A stretch of 64,000 nt of DNA, from positions 1,054,001 through 1,118,000 of the forward strand of contig NZ_CP011807.3 of assembly GCF_001029105.3 (NCBI RefSeq), read 5' to 3'. The DNA comes from Pandoraea faecigallinarum (lineage in GTDB: Bacteria; Pseudomonadota; Gammaproteobacteria; Burkholderiales; Burkholderiaceae). Made by a program: the position numbers and the translations under genes. Under the pieces are notes generated by a model. The model made no database searches, was not told the origin of the DNA, and was given only the letters and a program-made list of their open reading frames with translations. Positions 35,785 to 46,837 of this stretch are shown piece by piece (the stretch's first letter is position 1; each line of letters starts with the position of its first letter).

Positions 35785-37161
35785 ATGACGGAACTGCTTG
35801 ACTCCTTGCTGCGCGGCGCTGCCGTGACGGCGCGTTTTTCTCGCGACGCCACGCTTCAGGGCATGCTCGACTTCGAAGTGGCGCTGGCGGCCGCCGAAGC
35901 CGAGGCCGGTTTGATTCCGGCTGCCGCCGTCGCCCCGATTACCGCCGCCGCGCGCGCCGGCGAACTCGACTGGACTGCCCTGCGCGACGACGCGGCCTGC
36001 GCGGGCAACCTCGCCATCCCTCTGGTCAAGCAACTCACCGCGCGTGTGAAGACGCTCGATGCCGACGCCGCCCGTTTCGTCCATTGGGGCGCGACGAGCC
36101 AGGACGCCATCGACACCGGCCTCATGTTGCAGGTGCGCGGCGCGCTCGACGATCTCGGCGCCGATCTCGATGGCCTCATCCACCAGCTCGCGGCGCAAGC
36201 GAGACAACATCGTGCGAGCGTGATGATCGGGCGCACGTGGCTCCAGCATGCGTTGCCGATCACGTTCGGCCTGAAGCTCGCGGGCACACTCGACGCGTTG
36301 CTGCGCGCGCGGGCCGACCTTGCAGGCGTTCGTGAACAGGCGCTGTACGTGCAGTTCGGCGGCGCGGCGGGCACGCTCGCGTCGCTCGGCGCACAAGGCC
36401 CCGAGGTCGCCGCGGCGCTGGCACGCCGTCTCGGTCTGTCGGACGCCGACACGCCCTGGCACGCGCAGCGCGATCGCATCGTACGGGTCGGCAGTTGGGC
36501 GGCGTCGCTCACGGGGACCCTCGGCAAGTTCGCTCGCGACACGGCCTTGCTCACGCAAACGGAAGTCGGCGAGATTGCCGAGGCGTCCGGCGCGGGACGT
36601 GGCGGTTCGTCGACCATGCCGCACAAGCGCAATCCGGTCGGCTGCGCCGCCATGCTGGCGGCTGCGGCACGCACGCCGCAACTCGTTGCCACGCTGCTCG
36701 GGGCCATGCAACAGGACCACGAGCGCGGACTGGGCACGTGGCATGCCGAGTGGGAGACGCTGCCCGAACTGCTGATGCTGTGCGGCGGCGCACTGGCCAC
36801 GGCGCGTACGCTCGTGCAGGACTGGGCCGTCGACGTGGCGCGCATGCGCGCGAATCTCGACCTCACGCACGGCCTCATCATGGCCGAGGCCGTGACGATG
36901 GCGCTCGGCGAGTCGATGGGCAGGCTCGAAGCGCACCGGCGTGTCGAGGCACGTTGCCGCGACGCCATCGCGCAGCAACGTCACCTGCTTGACGTGTTGC
37001 GCGAGGACAGCGAGATCACCCGCATTCTGTCCGCGCAGGCGCTCGAACGCCTCACGGACCCCCAACACTACCTTGGCGCCGCCGACACGTTCGTGAGCCG
37101 CGTGCTCGCGCTTGCCGACGCTGCGGCGCCTCCCTCACAAACCGGCAGAACATCCCAATGA
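35785..37161 (+). CDS. pcaB: 3-carboxy-cis,cis-muconate cycloisomerase
   Basis: Lactonises 3-carboxymuconate to 4-carboxymuconolactone. 458 residues of the fumarase/aspartase superfamily, with signature GGSSTMPHKRNPVGCA, HWGATSQDAIDTGLMLQ and LGTWHAEWETLPEL. An unusual point is that no clear ribosome site precedes the ATG at 35785. Its stop overlaps pcaC by ATGA. Confidence 0.95.
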   Translation: MTELLDSLLRGAAVTARFSRDATLQGMLDFEVALAAAEAEAGLIPAAAVAPITAAARAGELDWTALRDDAACAGNLAIPLVKQLTARVKTLDADAARFVHWGATSQDAIDTGLMLQVRGALDDLGADLDGLIHQLAAQARQHRASVMIGRTWLQHALPITFGLKLAGTLDALLRARADLAGVREQALYVQFGGAAGTLASLGAQGPEVAAALARRLGLSDADTPWHAQRDRIVRVGSWAASLTGTLGKFARDTALLTQTEVGEIAEASGAGRGGSSTMPHKRNPVGCAAMLAAAARTPQLVATLLGAMQQDHERGLGTWHAEWETLPELLMLCGGALATARTLVQDWAVDVARMRANLDLTHGLIMAEAVTMALGESMGRLEAHRRVEARCRDAIAQQRHLLDVLREDSEITRILSAQALERLTDPQHYLGAADTFVSRVLALADAAAPPSQTGRTSQ

Positions 37162-37595
37162 ACGATCAGGAACGCTACGACAACGGCATGCAGGTGCGCC
37201 GCAGCGTGCTCGGCGACGCGCACGTGGATCGCACGCTCACGCGCCGCAACGAATTCAACGACGATTTCCAGAACTTCATCACGCGCTTCGCCTGGGGCGA
37301 TATCTGGACGCGCCCCGGTCTCACGCGTCACATGCGAAGCATGATCACGCTCTCACTGCTCATCGCCCTCAATCGCGGCGACGAATTCCGCATGCACGTG
37401 CGCGCCGCGTTCAACAACGGCGTGACGCGCGAAGAGATGAAGGAGCTGTTCATGCACGCGGCGCTGTACGCCGGGCTGCCGGCGGCCAATCAGGCCATTC
37501 ACGACGCGGAAAAGGTCTTCGCGGAGATGGAAGCCGCCGAACCGGGGTCGACGACGCGCGCTCGCGACGTCCGGCCACACGACACGCAAGGTTAA
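37158..37595 (+). CDS. pcaC: 4-carboxymuconolactone decarboxylase
   Basis: Decarboxylates 4-carboxymuconolactone to 3-oxoadipate enol-lactone. 145 residues of the AhpD-like CMD fold: RRSVLGDAHVDRTL, NEFNDDFQNFITRFAWGDIWTRPGL, LIALNRGDEFRMHVRAA and AALYAGLPAANQAIHDAEKV. A stand-alone PcaC, not fused to PcaD as in some actinobacteria. Translationally coupled to pcaB. Confidence 0.96.
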   Translation: MNDQERYDNGMQVRRSVLGDAHVDRTLTRRNEFNDDFQNFITRFAWGDIWTRPGLTRHMRSMITLSLLIALNRGDEFRMHVRAAFNNGVTREEMKELFMHAALYAGLPAANQAIHDAEKVFAEMEAAEPGSTTRARDVRPHDTQG

Positions 37596-37608
37596 GGAGG
37601 CCGGACTC

Positions 37609-38397
37609 ATGACCGTGGAACGACTGATCGACGTGGGCGACGCCCAGTTGCGTGTGGCCATCGACGGCGACGACGATGCGCCTGCACTCGTCCTTTCCAA
37701 TTCGCTGGGGACGACGCTCGAGATGTGGGCACCGCAGTTGGCCGCGCTCGCGCGCGAGTTTCGCGTGATTCGTTACGATACGCGCGGCCATGGCGGCTCG
37801 TCCGTCACGCCCGGGCCGTACGTCATCGACCAATTGGGGCGCGATGTCGTGGCGCTGCTCGATACGCTCGACATCCAGCGGGCGAGTCTCGCCGGCGTGT
37901 CGATGGGCGGCATGACGGGCATGTGGCTGGGCATTCATGCGCCCCGGCGTCTGAACCGTCTCGCCATCGTTTGTTCTTCGGCGCATATCGGGGCCGAAGC
38001 GGTGTGGAACGCGAGGATTCAGGCCGTGCTGGCCGAGGGCATGGGCGCAGTGACGGACGCTGTCGTGTCGCGCTGGTTCACGCCGGAGTATGCCGAGCGC
38101 GAGGCCGCCACCGTCGAGCGTATGAAAGCGATGTTCCGTTCGCTTGCACCGCAAGGCTATGCGGCGGCGTGCGCTGCCGTGCGCGACATGAATCAGTTGG
38201 ACGAGATCGCCGCGATCACCGCGCCGACGCTGATCATCACCGGTGCGGGCGATCTGGCGACGCCGCCTGCCATGTCGAGCGCGATGGTCGAGCGGATTCC
38301 CGGTGCGACGCAGGTCGTCGTGCCCGGTGCGCATCTGTCGAACATCGAGTGCGCGCCAGCGGTGACGCAGGCGCTGTTGGACTTCCTGAAGGCGTAG
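37609..38397 (+). CDS. pcaD: 3-oxoadipate enol-lactonase
   Basis: Hydrolyses 3-oxoadipate enol-lactone to 3-oxoadipate. 262-residue alpha/beta hydrolase: nucleophile Ser98 in AGVSMGGMTG, acid in ITGAGDLATPP, His in PGAHLSNIE. AAGGAGG lies 13 bases before the ATG. Last of the pcaBCD run; pcaIJ and pcaF are not in the window. Confidence 0.94.
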   Translation: MTVERLIDVGDAQLRVAIDGDDDAPALVLSNSLGTTLEMWAPQLAALAREFRVIRYDTRGHGGSSVTPGPYVIDQLGRDVVALLDTLDIQRASLAGVSMGGMTGMWLGIHAPRRLNRLAIVCSSAHIGAEAVWNARIQAVLAEGMGAVTDAVVSRWFTPEYAEREAATVERMKAMFRSLAPQGYAAACAAVRDMNQLDEIAAITAPTLIITGAGDLATPPAMSSAMVERIPGATQVVVPGAHLSNIECAPAVTQALLDFLKA

Positions 38398-38427
38398 TCC
38401 GTCCGGCCCGGGGCCCGGTAGCGGGCG

Positions 38428-39441
38428 TCAGGCGAGGTCTGACACCGGTTCGACCGTTGCGCCCGGGGTGGTCGTTCCGAGCGCAACGGCGCCACCGGGC
38501 GCATCGCATCCTGGTGCATCTTCGCCCAGATGCGCGTGCTGCGCCGTTCGCCGGAACGCGGACGGCGTGACGCCGACATGCCGCTTGAATACGCGGCAGA
38601 AATACGCGGGGTCCTGAAATCCGAGCTCGTAAGCGACGTGAGACACCGGCGCGGGGATATAGATGAGCTTGCGTCGCGCTTCGAGCATCAACCGGTCCTG
38701 CACCAGATCGAACGCCGATTTCCCGGCAATACGACGGCACAGACGATTGAGCTTGCTCTCCGTGACGTGCAGACGTTCGGCATACGCGGGAACGGCCCAC
38801 GCTTCGGTGTAATGAGTCTCCACCAGCGCCCGAAATCGCGCAAACAGATCCAGTTCGGTGCGTCCCGTGCGCGAGGCCGAATCGTGATGCGCGTGCAGAC
38901 GGGCGAGCAGCAGCAACACGCTGCGTGTGAGCCACCCCACCATTTCCGCATGCCCCAGCTGGGGGCGCGAGAACTCGTCCATGATGAGCCCGAGCAGCGT
39001 GTACAAGCGGTCGCGCGTTTGCGGTGCCTCGGCCAGCGGGAACAGCCACGGTTTGCGCAGCAGCGACGTCATGTCGGCATCCGCGCCGATGGCGGTATCG
39101 AACGGCACGCTTTGCGCCATCGTCAGCACGAAGCCGTGGGCGCCGCGCGAGAACCGGAAGTTGTGTACCGCGGACGGGTGCACCGTGATGACCGCCGGTC
39201 CTTCGACTTCCCAGGTCGCCTCGTCGACGTTTGCTTCGACCGTCCCCTCGAATATCGCCAGTACCTGAAACAGGCCGAGATGCCGATGCGTATCGATATG
39301 CCAGTTGTAGAGGCGGCTGCGTGTCTCGATCCACTCGATATGGACGAAATCGCCGCTGTCGGTTTCCGTTAACTCGCCGTACAACGAGAATTCAGGGATT
39401 GTCTCGCGCACCGCGCGCTGCCGGGATGACGCGCCTGACAT
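38428..39441 (-). CDS. AraC-family regulator of 4-hydroxybenzoate catabolism (PobR/PobC type)
   Basis: 337 residues from ATG 39441. A cupin-like effector half (HIDTHRHLGLFQVLAIFEGT, GPAVITVHPSAVHNFRFSRG) and a C-terminal double HTH (YAERLHVTESKLNRLCRRIAG, VAYELGFQDPAYFCRVFKRHVGVTPSAFR), then a Gly/Pro-rich tail. Divergent from pobA, so it is likely the 4-hydroxybenzoate-responsive activator, as PobC/PobR in pseudomonads and Azotobacter. An in-frame ATG at 39501 is possible. Confidence 0.85.
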   Translation of the reverse strand: MSGASSRQRAVRETIPEFSLYGELTETDSGDFVHIEWIETRSRLYNWHIDTHRHLGLFQVLAIFEGTVEANVDEATWEVEGPAVITVHPSAVHNFRFSRGAHGFVLTMAQSVPFDTAIGADADMTSLLRKPWLFPLAEAPQTRDRLYTLLGLIMDEFSRPQLGHAEMVGWLTRSVLLLLARLHAHHDSASRTGRTELDLFARFRALVETHYTEAWAVPAYAERLHVTESKLNRLCRRIAGKSAFDLVQDRLMLEARRKLIYIPAPVSHVAYELGFQDPAYFCRVFKRHVGVTPSAFRRTAQHAHLGEDAPGCDAPGGAVALGTTTPGATVEPVSDLA

Positions 39442-39551
39442 ACTGGTTTTCCCTTGGTCGAAGTTGTCGAAAAAGTACAAGAAAGTTATCGATTCATCCA
39501 TTCAACGCGACGTGCGCGCTCCATAAGATATGACGCATTCGCCCCTCGTGA

Positions 39552-40883
<1,332 letters not shown>

Positions 40884-40976
40884 GTTTGCCCTCGCCGACA
40901 CGCAACCACCGGTGTGCTATAACCGGCCCGGTGGCATATGAACAACGGGGCGCCCGAGCCCCGAGGAGACAGCGTC

Positions 40977-42356
40977 ATGAATCATCCACGCACGGTGGAC
41001 GTGCCCGCCTATATCAACACACAACCGTTTTCCGGCTATCAATGGCTGGTGCTGACCCTGTGTTTCTTCGTCGTGGCCATCGACGGCTTCGATACCGCGG
41101 CGATCGGCTACATTGCGCCGTCGCTGGTCGCGCAGTGGCATATCGACAAGGGCTCGCTCGGTCCGGTGCTGTCGGCGGCGCTGTTCGGTCTGGCGGGCGG
41201 GGCAATCTTCGCCGGGCCCATGGCCGACAGGGCCGGTCGCAAGACGGTGCTGGTGCTCTCCGTGGTGTTCTTCGGCGTGGCGAGCCTCGCGACCGCCTTC
41301 GCGCAGGATCTCCAGACGCTGACCATACTGCGCTTTCTCACGGGCCTCGGCCTGGGCGCCGCCATGCCGAACGCCGTCACGCTTATCTCCGAGTACGCGC
41401 CTGAAGCGCGCCGCGCGGTGATCGTCAACACGATGTTCTGCGGCTTCCCGCTCGGTGCATCGGTCGGTGGCTTCGTGGCGTCGTGGCTGATACCGCACTT
41501 CGGCTGGCACAGCGTGCTGGTGCTCGGCGGCGTGCTGCCGCTGGTGCTGTCGGTGCTGCTGATTGCCTGCCTGCCGGAGTCGGTGAAATTTCTTGTGGTG
41601 AAGCAAAAGCCGGTGGCGCGCGTGCGTCGCATTCTGTCGCGAATTTCGGGCGAGCCGCTCGACGACGTCGGCACGTTCACAGTCAACGAAGCGGCCCCGA
41701 AGCACAACGGGTCGGCCATCGGTGTGGTGCTCTCGAAGCCATACGGCTTCGGTTCGCTGATGCTTTGGGTGACCTACTTCATGGGTCTCGTGATCTTCTA
41801 TCTGCTCACGAGCTGGATGCCGATTCTGTTCAAGGACGCCGGCTTCACCATCGAGCGCGCGGCTCTCGTTACGGCGCTGTTCCCGCTCGGCGGCGGCATC
41901 GGTACGATTCTCTCGGGCTGGCTGATGGACAAGTTCAATGCGCAGAAGGTGGTGGCGCTGGGCTACGCGCTCACCGCGGTGCTGGTGTACGCGGTCGGGC
42001 AGGCGATCGGTAACATCGGCATGCTGGTCACGCTGATTTTCCTCGCAGGCACGGCGATGAACGGCGCGCAGTCCTCGATGCCGTCGCTCGCCGCCATGTT
42101 CTACCCGACCAACGGTCGCGCCACGGGCGTGGCGTGGATGCTTGGCATCGGCCGTTTCGGCGGTATTGCCGGGGCATTGCTCGGTGCCGAACTGGTGCGC
42201 CGTCATCTGGGCTTTTCCGCGACGTTCTCGTTGCTGGCGATTCCGGCAGTGATCGCGACCGTGGCGCTGCTCGCAAAGCATGCGTGGGAGCGCGCTCGGG
42301 GCGACCTTCCGGCGCTCAACGCCGGCGAAGCCCGCAATTCCGCCGCCACGCACTGA
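40977..42356 (+). CDS. pcaK: MFS aromatic acid transporter, PcaK type
   Basis: 459 residues, 12 helices, AAHS family. VVAIDGFDTAAIGYIAPSL (helix 1), AGPMADRAGRKTVLVL (loop 2-3), LISEYAPEARRA and the MPSLAAMFYPTNGRATGVAWMLGIGR segment. GAGGAGA lies 9 bases before ATG 40977. It follows pobA by 93 bases and probably imports 4-hydroxybenzoate or protocatechuate. The name rests on family and place; benzoate is a possible substrate. Confidence 0.86.
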   Translation: MNHPRTVDVPAYINTQPFSGYQWLVLTLCFFVVAIDGFDTAAIGYIAPSLVAQWHIDKGSLGPVLSAALFGLAGGAIFAGPMADRAGRKTVLVLSVVFFGVASLATAFAQDLQTLTILRFLTGLGLGAAMPNAVTLISEYAPEARRAVIVNTMFCGFPLGASVGGFVASWLIPHFGWHSVLVLGGVLPLVLSVLLIACLPESVKFLVVKQKPVARVRRILSRISGEPLDDVGTFTVNEAAPKHNGSAIGVVLSKPYGFGSLMLWVTYFMGLVIFYLLTSWMPILFKDAGFTIERAALVTALFPLGGGIGTILSGWLMDKFNAQKVVALGYALTAVLVYAVGQAIGNIGMLVTLIFLAGTAMNGAQSSMPSLAAMFYPTNGRATGVAWMLGIGRFGGIAGALLGAELVRRHLGFSATFSLLAIPAVIATVALLAKHAWERARGDLPALNAGEARNSAATH

Positions 42357-42454
42357 CATGCGGTGCGTCGATCGACGGTAGTTCCGGCGGGTTACGGTAC
42401 CGGAGGCGGCACCCCGTGCCCCGCGTTTTTCATCGCGATGCGCGGGCGTTCGTC

Positions 42455-43303
42455 TCAGCGTTCGGCAAGGGCGTCGATCATCGCCATGGCGGCGGCCGGA
42501 TTACGTTCCTTGAAGCCGCTGATGACATAGAGAAACACATCGCGATGTTCGGCTTTGGGCGGCGCGTCGGCGAGCACGTCGAGATCGCCGGGAACGCCGC
42601 CGTCGGCGAACGTTCGCGCGCGTGCGATCCAGTGGGTTATCGCCTTGGGCGCGTAGCCGAGTTTGTAGCGCGCCTCGGTGCCCATCAGGCGCGCATAGAC
42701 GAACGGCGCGGTGACGTCGGCAATGCACGGGAACCTGGCGTCACCGGCGAGCACGATAGCCATCTCGTACTTGCGCGCCAGCGCAATGAACTCGGGCACC
42801 GCAAAACTCTCATGACGCACTTCGAGTGCGTGGCGGATCGCATGTCCGCCTGCCGTCGTGGGCAACAGACTCAGGAAGTGCTCGAAGTCCTGTGCGTCGA
42901 ATGTCTTCGACGGGGCAAACTGCCAGTTGACCGGGCCGAGCTTGCGGCCCAGTTCCAGCACACCGCTGTCGAAAAACCGCGCGATGGAATCGCCCGCTTC
43001 GCCCAGCACACGACGATGCGTGGCATAGCGCGAGGCCTTGACCGAGAACACGAAGTCGTCCGGCGTTTGCGCGAACCAGTTGCGGAACGTCGTGGGCTTT
43101 TGCGAGCCGTAGAACGTGCTGTTGATCTCGATGGAGGTGAGGTGCTGGCTGGCGTATTCGAGTTCGCGGTGCCTGGGCCACTTCTCGGGATAGAACGTGC
43201 CTTGCCACGGTGCGAAGTTCCAGCCGCCCACACCAATGCGAATGCGCGTGTCCCGCTCGCGCGCTGCCGGGGGGGATGTACGGGGGGATCGGGTCGTCGC
43301 CAT
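42455..43303 (-). CDS. DUF72 family protein
   Basis: 282 residues, TIM-barrel-like DUF72 (YecE family): RIGVGGWNFAPWQGTFYPEKW, EINSTFYGSQKPTTFRNW, FSVKASRYATH, GPVNWQFAPSKTFD, ALEVRHESF and FLYVISGFKERNPAAA. Function is unknown across the family. I chose the ATG at 43303; a TTG start at 43345 would add 14 residues with no conservation. It stands alone between pcaK and the ClC gene. Confidence 0.85.
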   Translation of the reverse strand: MATTRSPRTSPPAARERDTRIRIGVGGWNFAPWQGTFYPEKWPRHRELEYASQHLTSIEINSTFYGSQKPTTFRNWFAQTPDDFVFSVKASRYATHRRVLGEAGDSIARFFDSGVLELGRKLGPVNWQFAPSKTFDAQDFEHFLSLLPTTAGGHAIRHALEVRHESFAVPEFIALARKYEMAIVLAGDARFPCIADVTAPFVYARLMGTEARYKLGYAPKAITHWIARARTFADGGVPGDLDVLADAPPKAEHRDVFLYVISGFKERNPAAAMAMIDALAER

Positions 43304-43446
43304 CGGGCAGTGGCGCACGCGGCGGTGCGCGGTCGGTGGGATCAAGTCCCCGATGGTGGCGCAACGACGTGGCGCGCGTCAACCGTTGTGCACCGACTGT
43401 GCACACGGCGCGAACGCGTGCCCTGGACCAACGGCGCGCCGGGTGC

Positions 43447-45258
43447 TCAGCGGCGCCTGCGCCCCAGATGCAGCATGCGCTCGCGTACCTCCTCTTCCGA
43501 GCGCCAATGCTCCGCCGGTTTGACCAGATCGCTGCGGCTGATGATGCCGACAAGCTTGCGCGACGTCGCATCGCTCACCACCGGAAGACGCTCCAGATGA
43601 TGCGCGGCAAAGCGTGCCGATACGATGCGTCCTGTCTCGGAAGGCAGGGCGACGAGCGGCGGGTTCACGCCGTACAACTGCCGGAGCGTCTGCAGTCCCT
43701 GTTCCCGGGCTCGCGTCAGCGCCTGACGATCGACTATGCCGAGCACCGCGTGCGAGGCGTCCACCACCGGGTAGGCGCGATGGCGCTGTCCCATGCCGAA
43801 CGCCTGACGGGCGGCCTGCTCGATCGACAAATCGCCGCCGAGCGACTCCGGCTCGCGGGTCATCAGTTCGCCCACGTGCAGACGTTCCAGCGGATCGACG
43901 CCGTATTCGCGATGGATGTGACGTCCGCGACGGGCGATTTTCTCCGTCATGATGGAGCGCGGCATGATCCGGATGGCGACACCGTAGGACACGCCGCACG
44001 TCAACAGCAAGGGCAGCAGGGCATTCACGTCATGCGTGAGACCCAGCGCGAACACGATGGCCGTGAGCGGGGCGCCGAGCACGCCGGCGAGCGTTGCCGC
44101 CATGCATACGAGTGCCCACAGCGTGATGTCGCCGCCCGGAAGCATCGGGGCGAGCAAGGTGCCGAGGCCCGCGCCGATCATGAGCAGCGGGGCGAGCACG
44201 CCGCCGGACGTGCATGAGCCCAGGGCAATCGCCCAGATGAGCGCCTTGACGAGCAGCAGCGCGAGCGCGGCATGCATCGTGAAGTGACCGGCGAGCAGGT
44301 CGGCGATGACGTCGTAGCCCACGCCCAGCGCGCGCGGTTCGAGATAGCCCCCGATGCCGACCGCGAGGCCGCCGATGGCCGGCCACCACATCCAGTGCAC
44401 CGGGAGTTTGTGGAAGGTGTCTTCGATGGCATACAGCGCCCGCGACATGCCGGCCGAGAGCAGGCCGGCGCACACGCCCGCGATCAGGCAGGAGATCAGC
44501 GCAATCGGCGAGACGGCGGGCGTCGTCATCGGGAAAAGGGGGCCGGCTTCGAGCAGCAGTGGACGGGCAAAACCCGCGACGGCGCAGGCGACGATCACCG
44601 GCAGCAGACTACGCGGACGCCATTCGAAGAGCAGTAGTTCGACGGCGAGCAGGACCGCCGCAACGGGGGTGCCGAACACGGCCGTCATGCCGGCCGTGGC
44701 GCCGGCGACCAGCAGGGTCTTGCGTTCTGCGGCGCTCAGGTGGAAGTACTGTGCGATGAGCGAGCCGATGGCCCCGCCCGTCATGATGATCGGACCCTCG
44801 GCGCCGAACGGCCCGCCGCTGCCGATCACGATGCCCGACGAGAGCGGCTTGAGGACGGCCACGCGCGGCGACATCTTGCTCTTGCCGAACAGGATCGCTT
44901 CGATGGCTTCGGGAATGCCATGACCGCGAATCTTGTCGCTGCCCAAACGTGCCATCGCGCCAACGATCAGCCCGCCGACGACCGGCAGGGCGATGACCGC
45001 GACGCCGAGTGTGTTTTGCGCGGTCGGGCGCGGCGCGAACGAGAGTGTCTGGTAGAAGAACAGGTTGGTGAAGCCCTGAATCAGGTTGAGCAGCAGCCAG
45101 GCGGCCGGCACGCCGCACAAGCCGATGATGGCGGCAAGCGCGATGACTCGCGGCAGCCCCGGCGCGCGAGCGAAATCGCGCGCATGTTCGGGCAAGGCCA
45201 TTGGCGTGTGCGTCGGAGGCGACGCTTGCGCGTGAGTGTTGGGCGGAACGGAAGGCAT
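43447..45258 (-). CDS. ClC-family anion channel/exchanger with tandem CBS domains
   Basis: 603 residues: ClC membrane domain (~45-445) and two CBS motifs (~455-600: VGELMTREPESLGGD, RHRAYPVVDASHAVLGIVDR, LERLPVVSDATSRKLVGIISRSDLV). Selectivity-filter segments are GHGIPEA (Ser of GSGIP replaced by His), GPFGAEGPI with the gating Glu, and AVELLLFEW, where a Glu sits at the internal proton site of exchangers. It follows a marR gene with a 13-base gap (or a 17-base overlap if GTG 45288 is used). Confidence 0.88.
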   Translation of the reverse strand: MPSVPPNTHAQASPPTHTPMALPEHARDFARAPGLPRVIALAAIIGLCGVPAAWLLLNLIQGFTNLFFYQTLSFAPRPTAQNTLGVAVIALPVVGGLIVGAMARLGSDKIRGHGIPEAIEAILFGKSKMSPRVAVLKPLSSGIVIGSGGPFGAEGPIIMTGGAIGSLIAQYFHLSAAERKTLLVAGATAGMTAVFGTPVAAVLLAVELLLFEWRPRSLLPVIVACAVAGFARPLLLEAGPLFPMTTPAVSPIALISCLIAGVCAGLLSAGMSRALYAIEDTFHKLPVHWMWWPAIGGLAVGIGGYLEPRALGVGYDVIADLLAGHFTMHAALALLLVKALIWAIALGSCTSGGVLAPLLMIGAGLGTLLAPMLPGGDITLWALVCMAATLAGVLGAPLTAIVFALGLTHDVNALLPLLLTCGVSYGVAIRIMPRSIMTEKIARRGRHIHREYGVDPLERLHVGELMTREPESLGGDLSIEQAARQAFGMGQRHRAYPVVDASHAVLGIVDRQALTRAREQGLQTLRQLYGVNPPLVALPSETGRIVSARFAAHHLERLPVVSDATSRKLVGIISRSDLVKPAEHWRSEEEVRERMLHLGRRRR

Positions 45259-45271
45259 AACAGTACCGGTG

Positions 45272-45736
45272 TTACAGATGAACGCCACGAATGTGAAAGA
45301 TGTCGGCGAAGGTGCTCAACTCGTTGCGATGCTGGGCGGCGAGGTTCGCGAGGCATGCCTCGCCGGCCGGCGACAGATGGATTTCCACCACGCGCCGGTC
45401 GCTCTCGTTCTGACGGCGGGTCACAAGCCCGGCCTTCTCGCATCGGGCGACGAGCGCCACCACGCTGTGATGCACCGCCTGAAGCCGTTCGGCCAATTCG
45501 CTGATGGACGCCCAGTTACGTCCCGGGATACCTTTGACGTGCAGCAACAACAGGTACTGCTGCGGCGTGATGCCACCTTCGCGCGCGGCGGTCTCGCTTA
45601 AATTGAGAAAGCGGCGCAGGCGATAGCGGAATTCGGAGAGCGCTTCGAAATCGCTCTTGGTCAGCGCGTCGGCGCCGATCGGCGTGTGGGCGGCCGGCGA
45701 GCCTTGCGGAGTATCCGGCGGTGTCGATGCAGTCAT
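45272..45736 (-). CDS. MarR-family regulator upstream of ClC gene
   Basis: 154 residues: helix 1 FEALSEFRYRLRRFLNLSE, winged HTH (WASISELAERLQAVHHSVVALVARCEKAGLVTRRQ, wing ESDRRVVEIHLS). It lacks the Cys or ligand features that would define an effector. It heads the ClC transcription unit and a symmetric site lies just upstream, so it likely autoregulates and controls the anion transporter. Confidence 0.87.
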   Translation of the reverse strand: MTASTPPDTPQGSPAAHTPIGADALTKSDFEALSEFRYRLRRFLNLSETAAREGGITPQQYLLLLHVKGIPGRNWASISELAERLQAVHHSVVALVARCEKAGLVTRRQNESDRRVVEIHLSPAGEACLANLAAQHRNELSTFADIFHIRGVHL

Positions 45737-45777
45737 AAGTCGGCAGCTGTGGATATGGGAAAGGTCGGAAAACGGAA

Positions 45778-45802
45778 AAATATATCATGTCACGATATAT
45801 TT
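45778..45802. promoter_or_regulatory. Inverted repeat AAATATATC-N7-GATATATTT, candidate MarR operator
   Basis: Nine-base perfect arms, 41 bases before the marR start, in an AT-rich promoter-like patch. The length (25 bases) and place suit a MarR dimer site for autoregulation. Confidence 0.6.
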
Positions 45803-45985
45803 GATCGTCTTAGGGATACCCGGGGTGACAAATTGCGCGCCTCACGTGCAGAATCGCGAAAAAACGAGACTCAGTAGTGACTGGAAACTCGATCCCCGCC
45901 AGGACGCAGCAGTGCCGCAGTACTGTTTGCCGTGAACCGGTGACAGGCGTCTTCCGGGCGGGCCGACCTCTGACAGGGAGGAGAC

Positions 45986-46228
45986 ATGGCTTCCACGGTC
46001 CGACGCCGCTGGCGTACGGGAACGTTGTTGTTGCTATCGGTGGCACTCGGTTCGACCGTTGCCGCCTATCACTACGCCACCGGTTTCGAGATCGGCGGCG
46101 GTGTCTTTGAGCAGATCGGCGTCGGACGTCAGGGCACGGCGTCCGGGCAGGCCGCGCGTGCGCGCGGTACGCCGTCTCGCTGTCCCGCAGGCGATTGCCG
46201 CGACGACGGGGCGTCGCCGGCGCGCTGA
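45986..46228 (+). CDS. Small hypothetical protein with one membrane segment
   Basis: 80 residues, unrecognised. A basic start (ASTVRRRWRTG) is followed by a hydrophobic segment (TLLLLSVALGSTVAAYH) and a polar, Arg/Gly-rich tail. GGGAGGAG lies 7 bases before the ATG, which is the main reason to believe it. It could be an anchored or secreted small protein. The arginine-rich tail and high GC3 leave doubt that it is expressed. Confidence 0.45.
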   Translation: MASTVRRRWRTGTLLLLSVALGSTVAAYHYATGFEIGGGVFEQIGVGRQGTASGQAARARGTPSRCPAGDCRDDGASPAR

Positions 46229-46459
46229 ACGATCAACGTACCTCTTTGCGAAAAAGCGCAGCATTTTCCGATTTCCGCTTCGGACCGGTAACGCGGGCCG
46301 ACGGACATTGAGCGGCCTGCGGGCCGTCGTTGCTGGCTGACGCCAGACCCGCGCAATTCTCATGAGCGAATCCTGTGTCGCGCGCTTTCGTGCGTCCCGT
46401 ACGCTTGCGTCTTCTTTAGACCACCGGCATCGCAACGTCCCGCACGGCGGCCGCTGCGA

Positions 46460-46837
46460 GTGGAGGTCGTCCCCTTCACGGTGCGGGAGGAGTGCGAAGG
46501 GGAGTATGAGGTCCCGGGCCGGAAAATCTGGAGCGATGACGTTCTGCTTGCCAAGCTGGTTCCGATTGCGTCGAAGGTTATTGCCGCGGATGGCCGCGTG
46601 GATGTTGTCGGGTGGTTGGGATCGCATGCCCTTCTGTTTCAGGGCGAGGCGGTACTTGGTCCCAAGTCGGCGACCATCGTGACTCATCGCCCGGGGCGTG
46701 CATCGACCGCACGTATTGTGCGCAATATCGAAGTGGACGGCTGGTATTGGTTCGAGGCGAGAGTCCGCCGGCCGGTGTTTATTGACGAAGCGCTGTTTCT
46801 GGACTTGCTCACCGATGTATCCAACTATGAATTTTGA
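46460..46837 (+). CDS. Hypothetical protein, first of a two-gene islet
   Basis: 125 residues from a GTG, unrecognised. It looks like a compact alpha/beta protein (ARIVRNIEVDGWYWFEARVRRPVF). No good ribosome site precedes the GTG and the frame stays open upstream, so the true 5' end may be lost or lie elsewhere. Its 3' end overlaps the next gene by 11 bases, typical of a coupled pair. The local GC content is lower than that of the neighbours. Confidence 0.5.
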   Translation: MEVVPFTVREECEGEYEVPGRKIWSDDVLLAKLVPIASKVIAADGRVDVVGWLGSHALLFQGEAVLGPKSATIVTHRPGRASTARIVRNIEVDGWYWFEARVRRPVFIDEALFLDLLTDVSNYEF

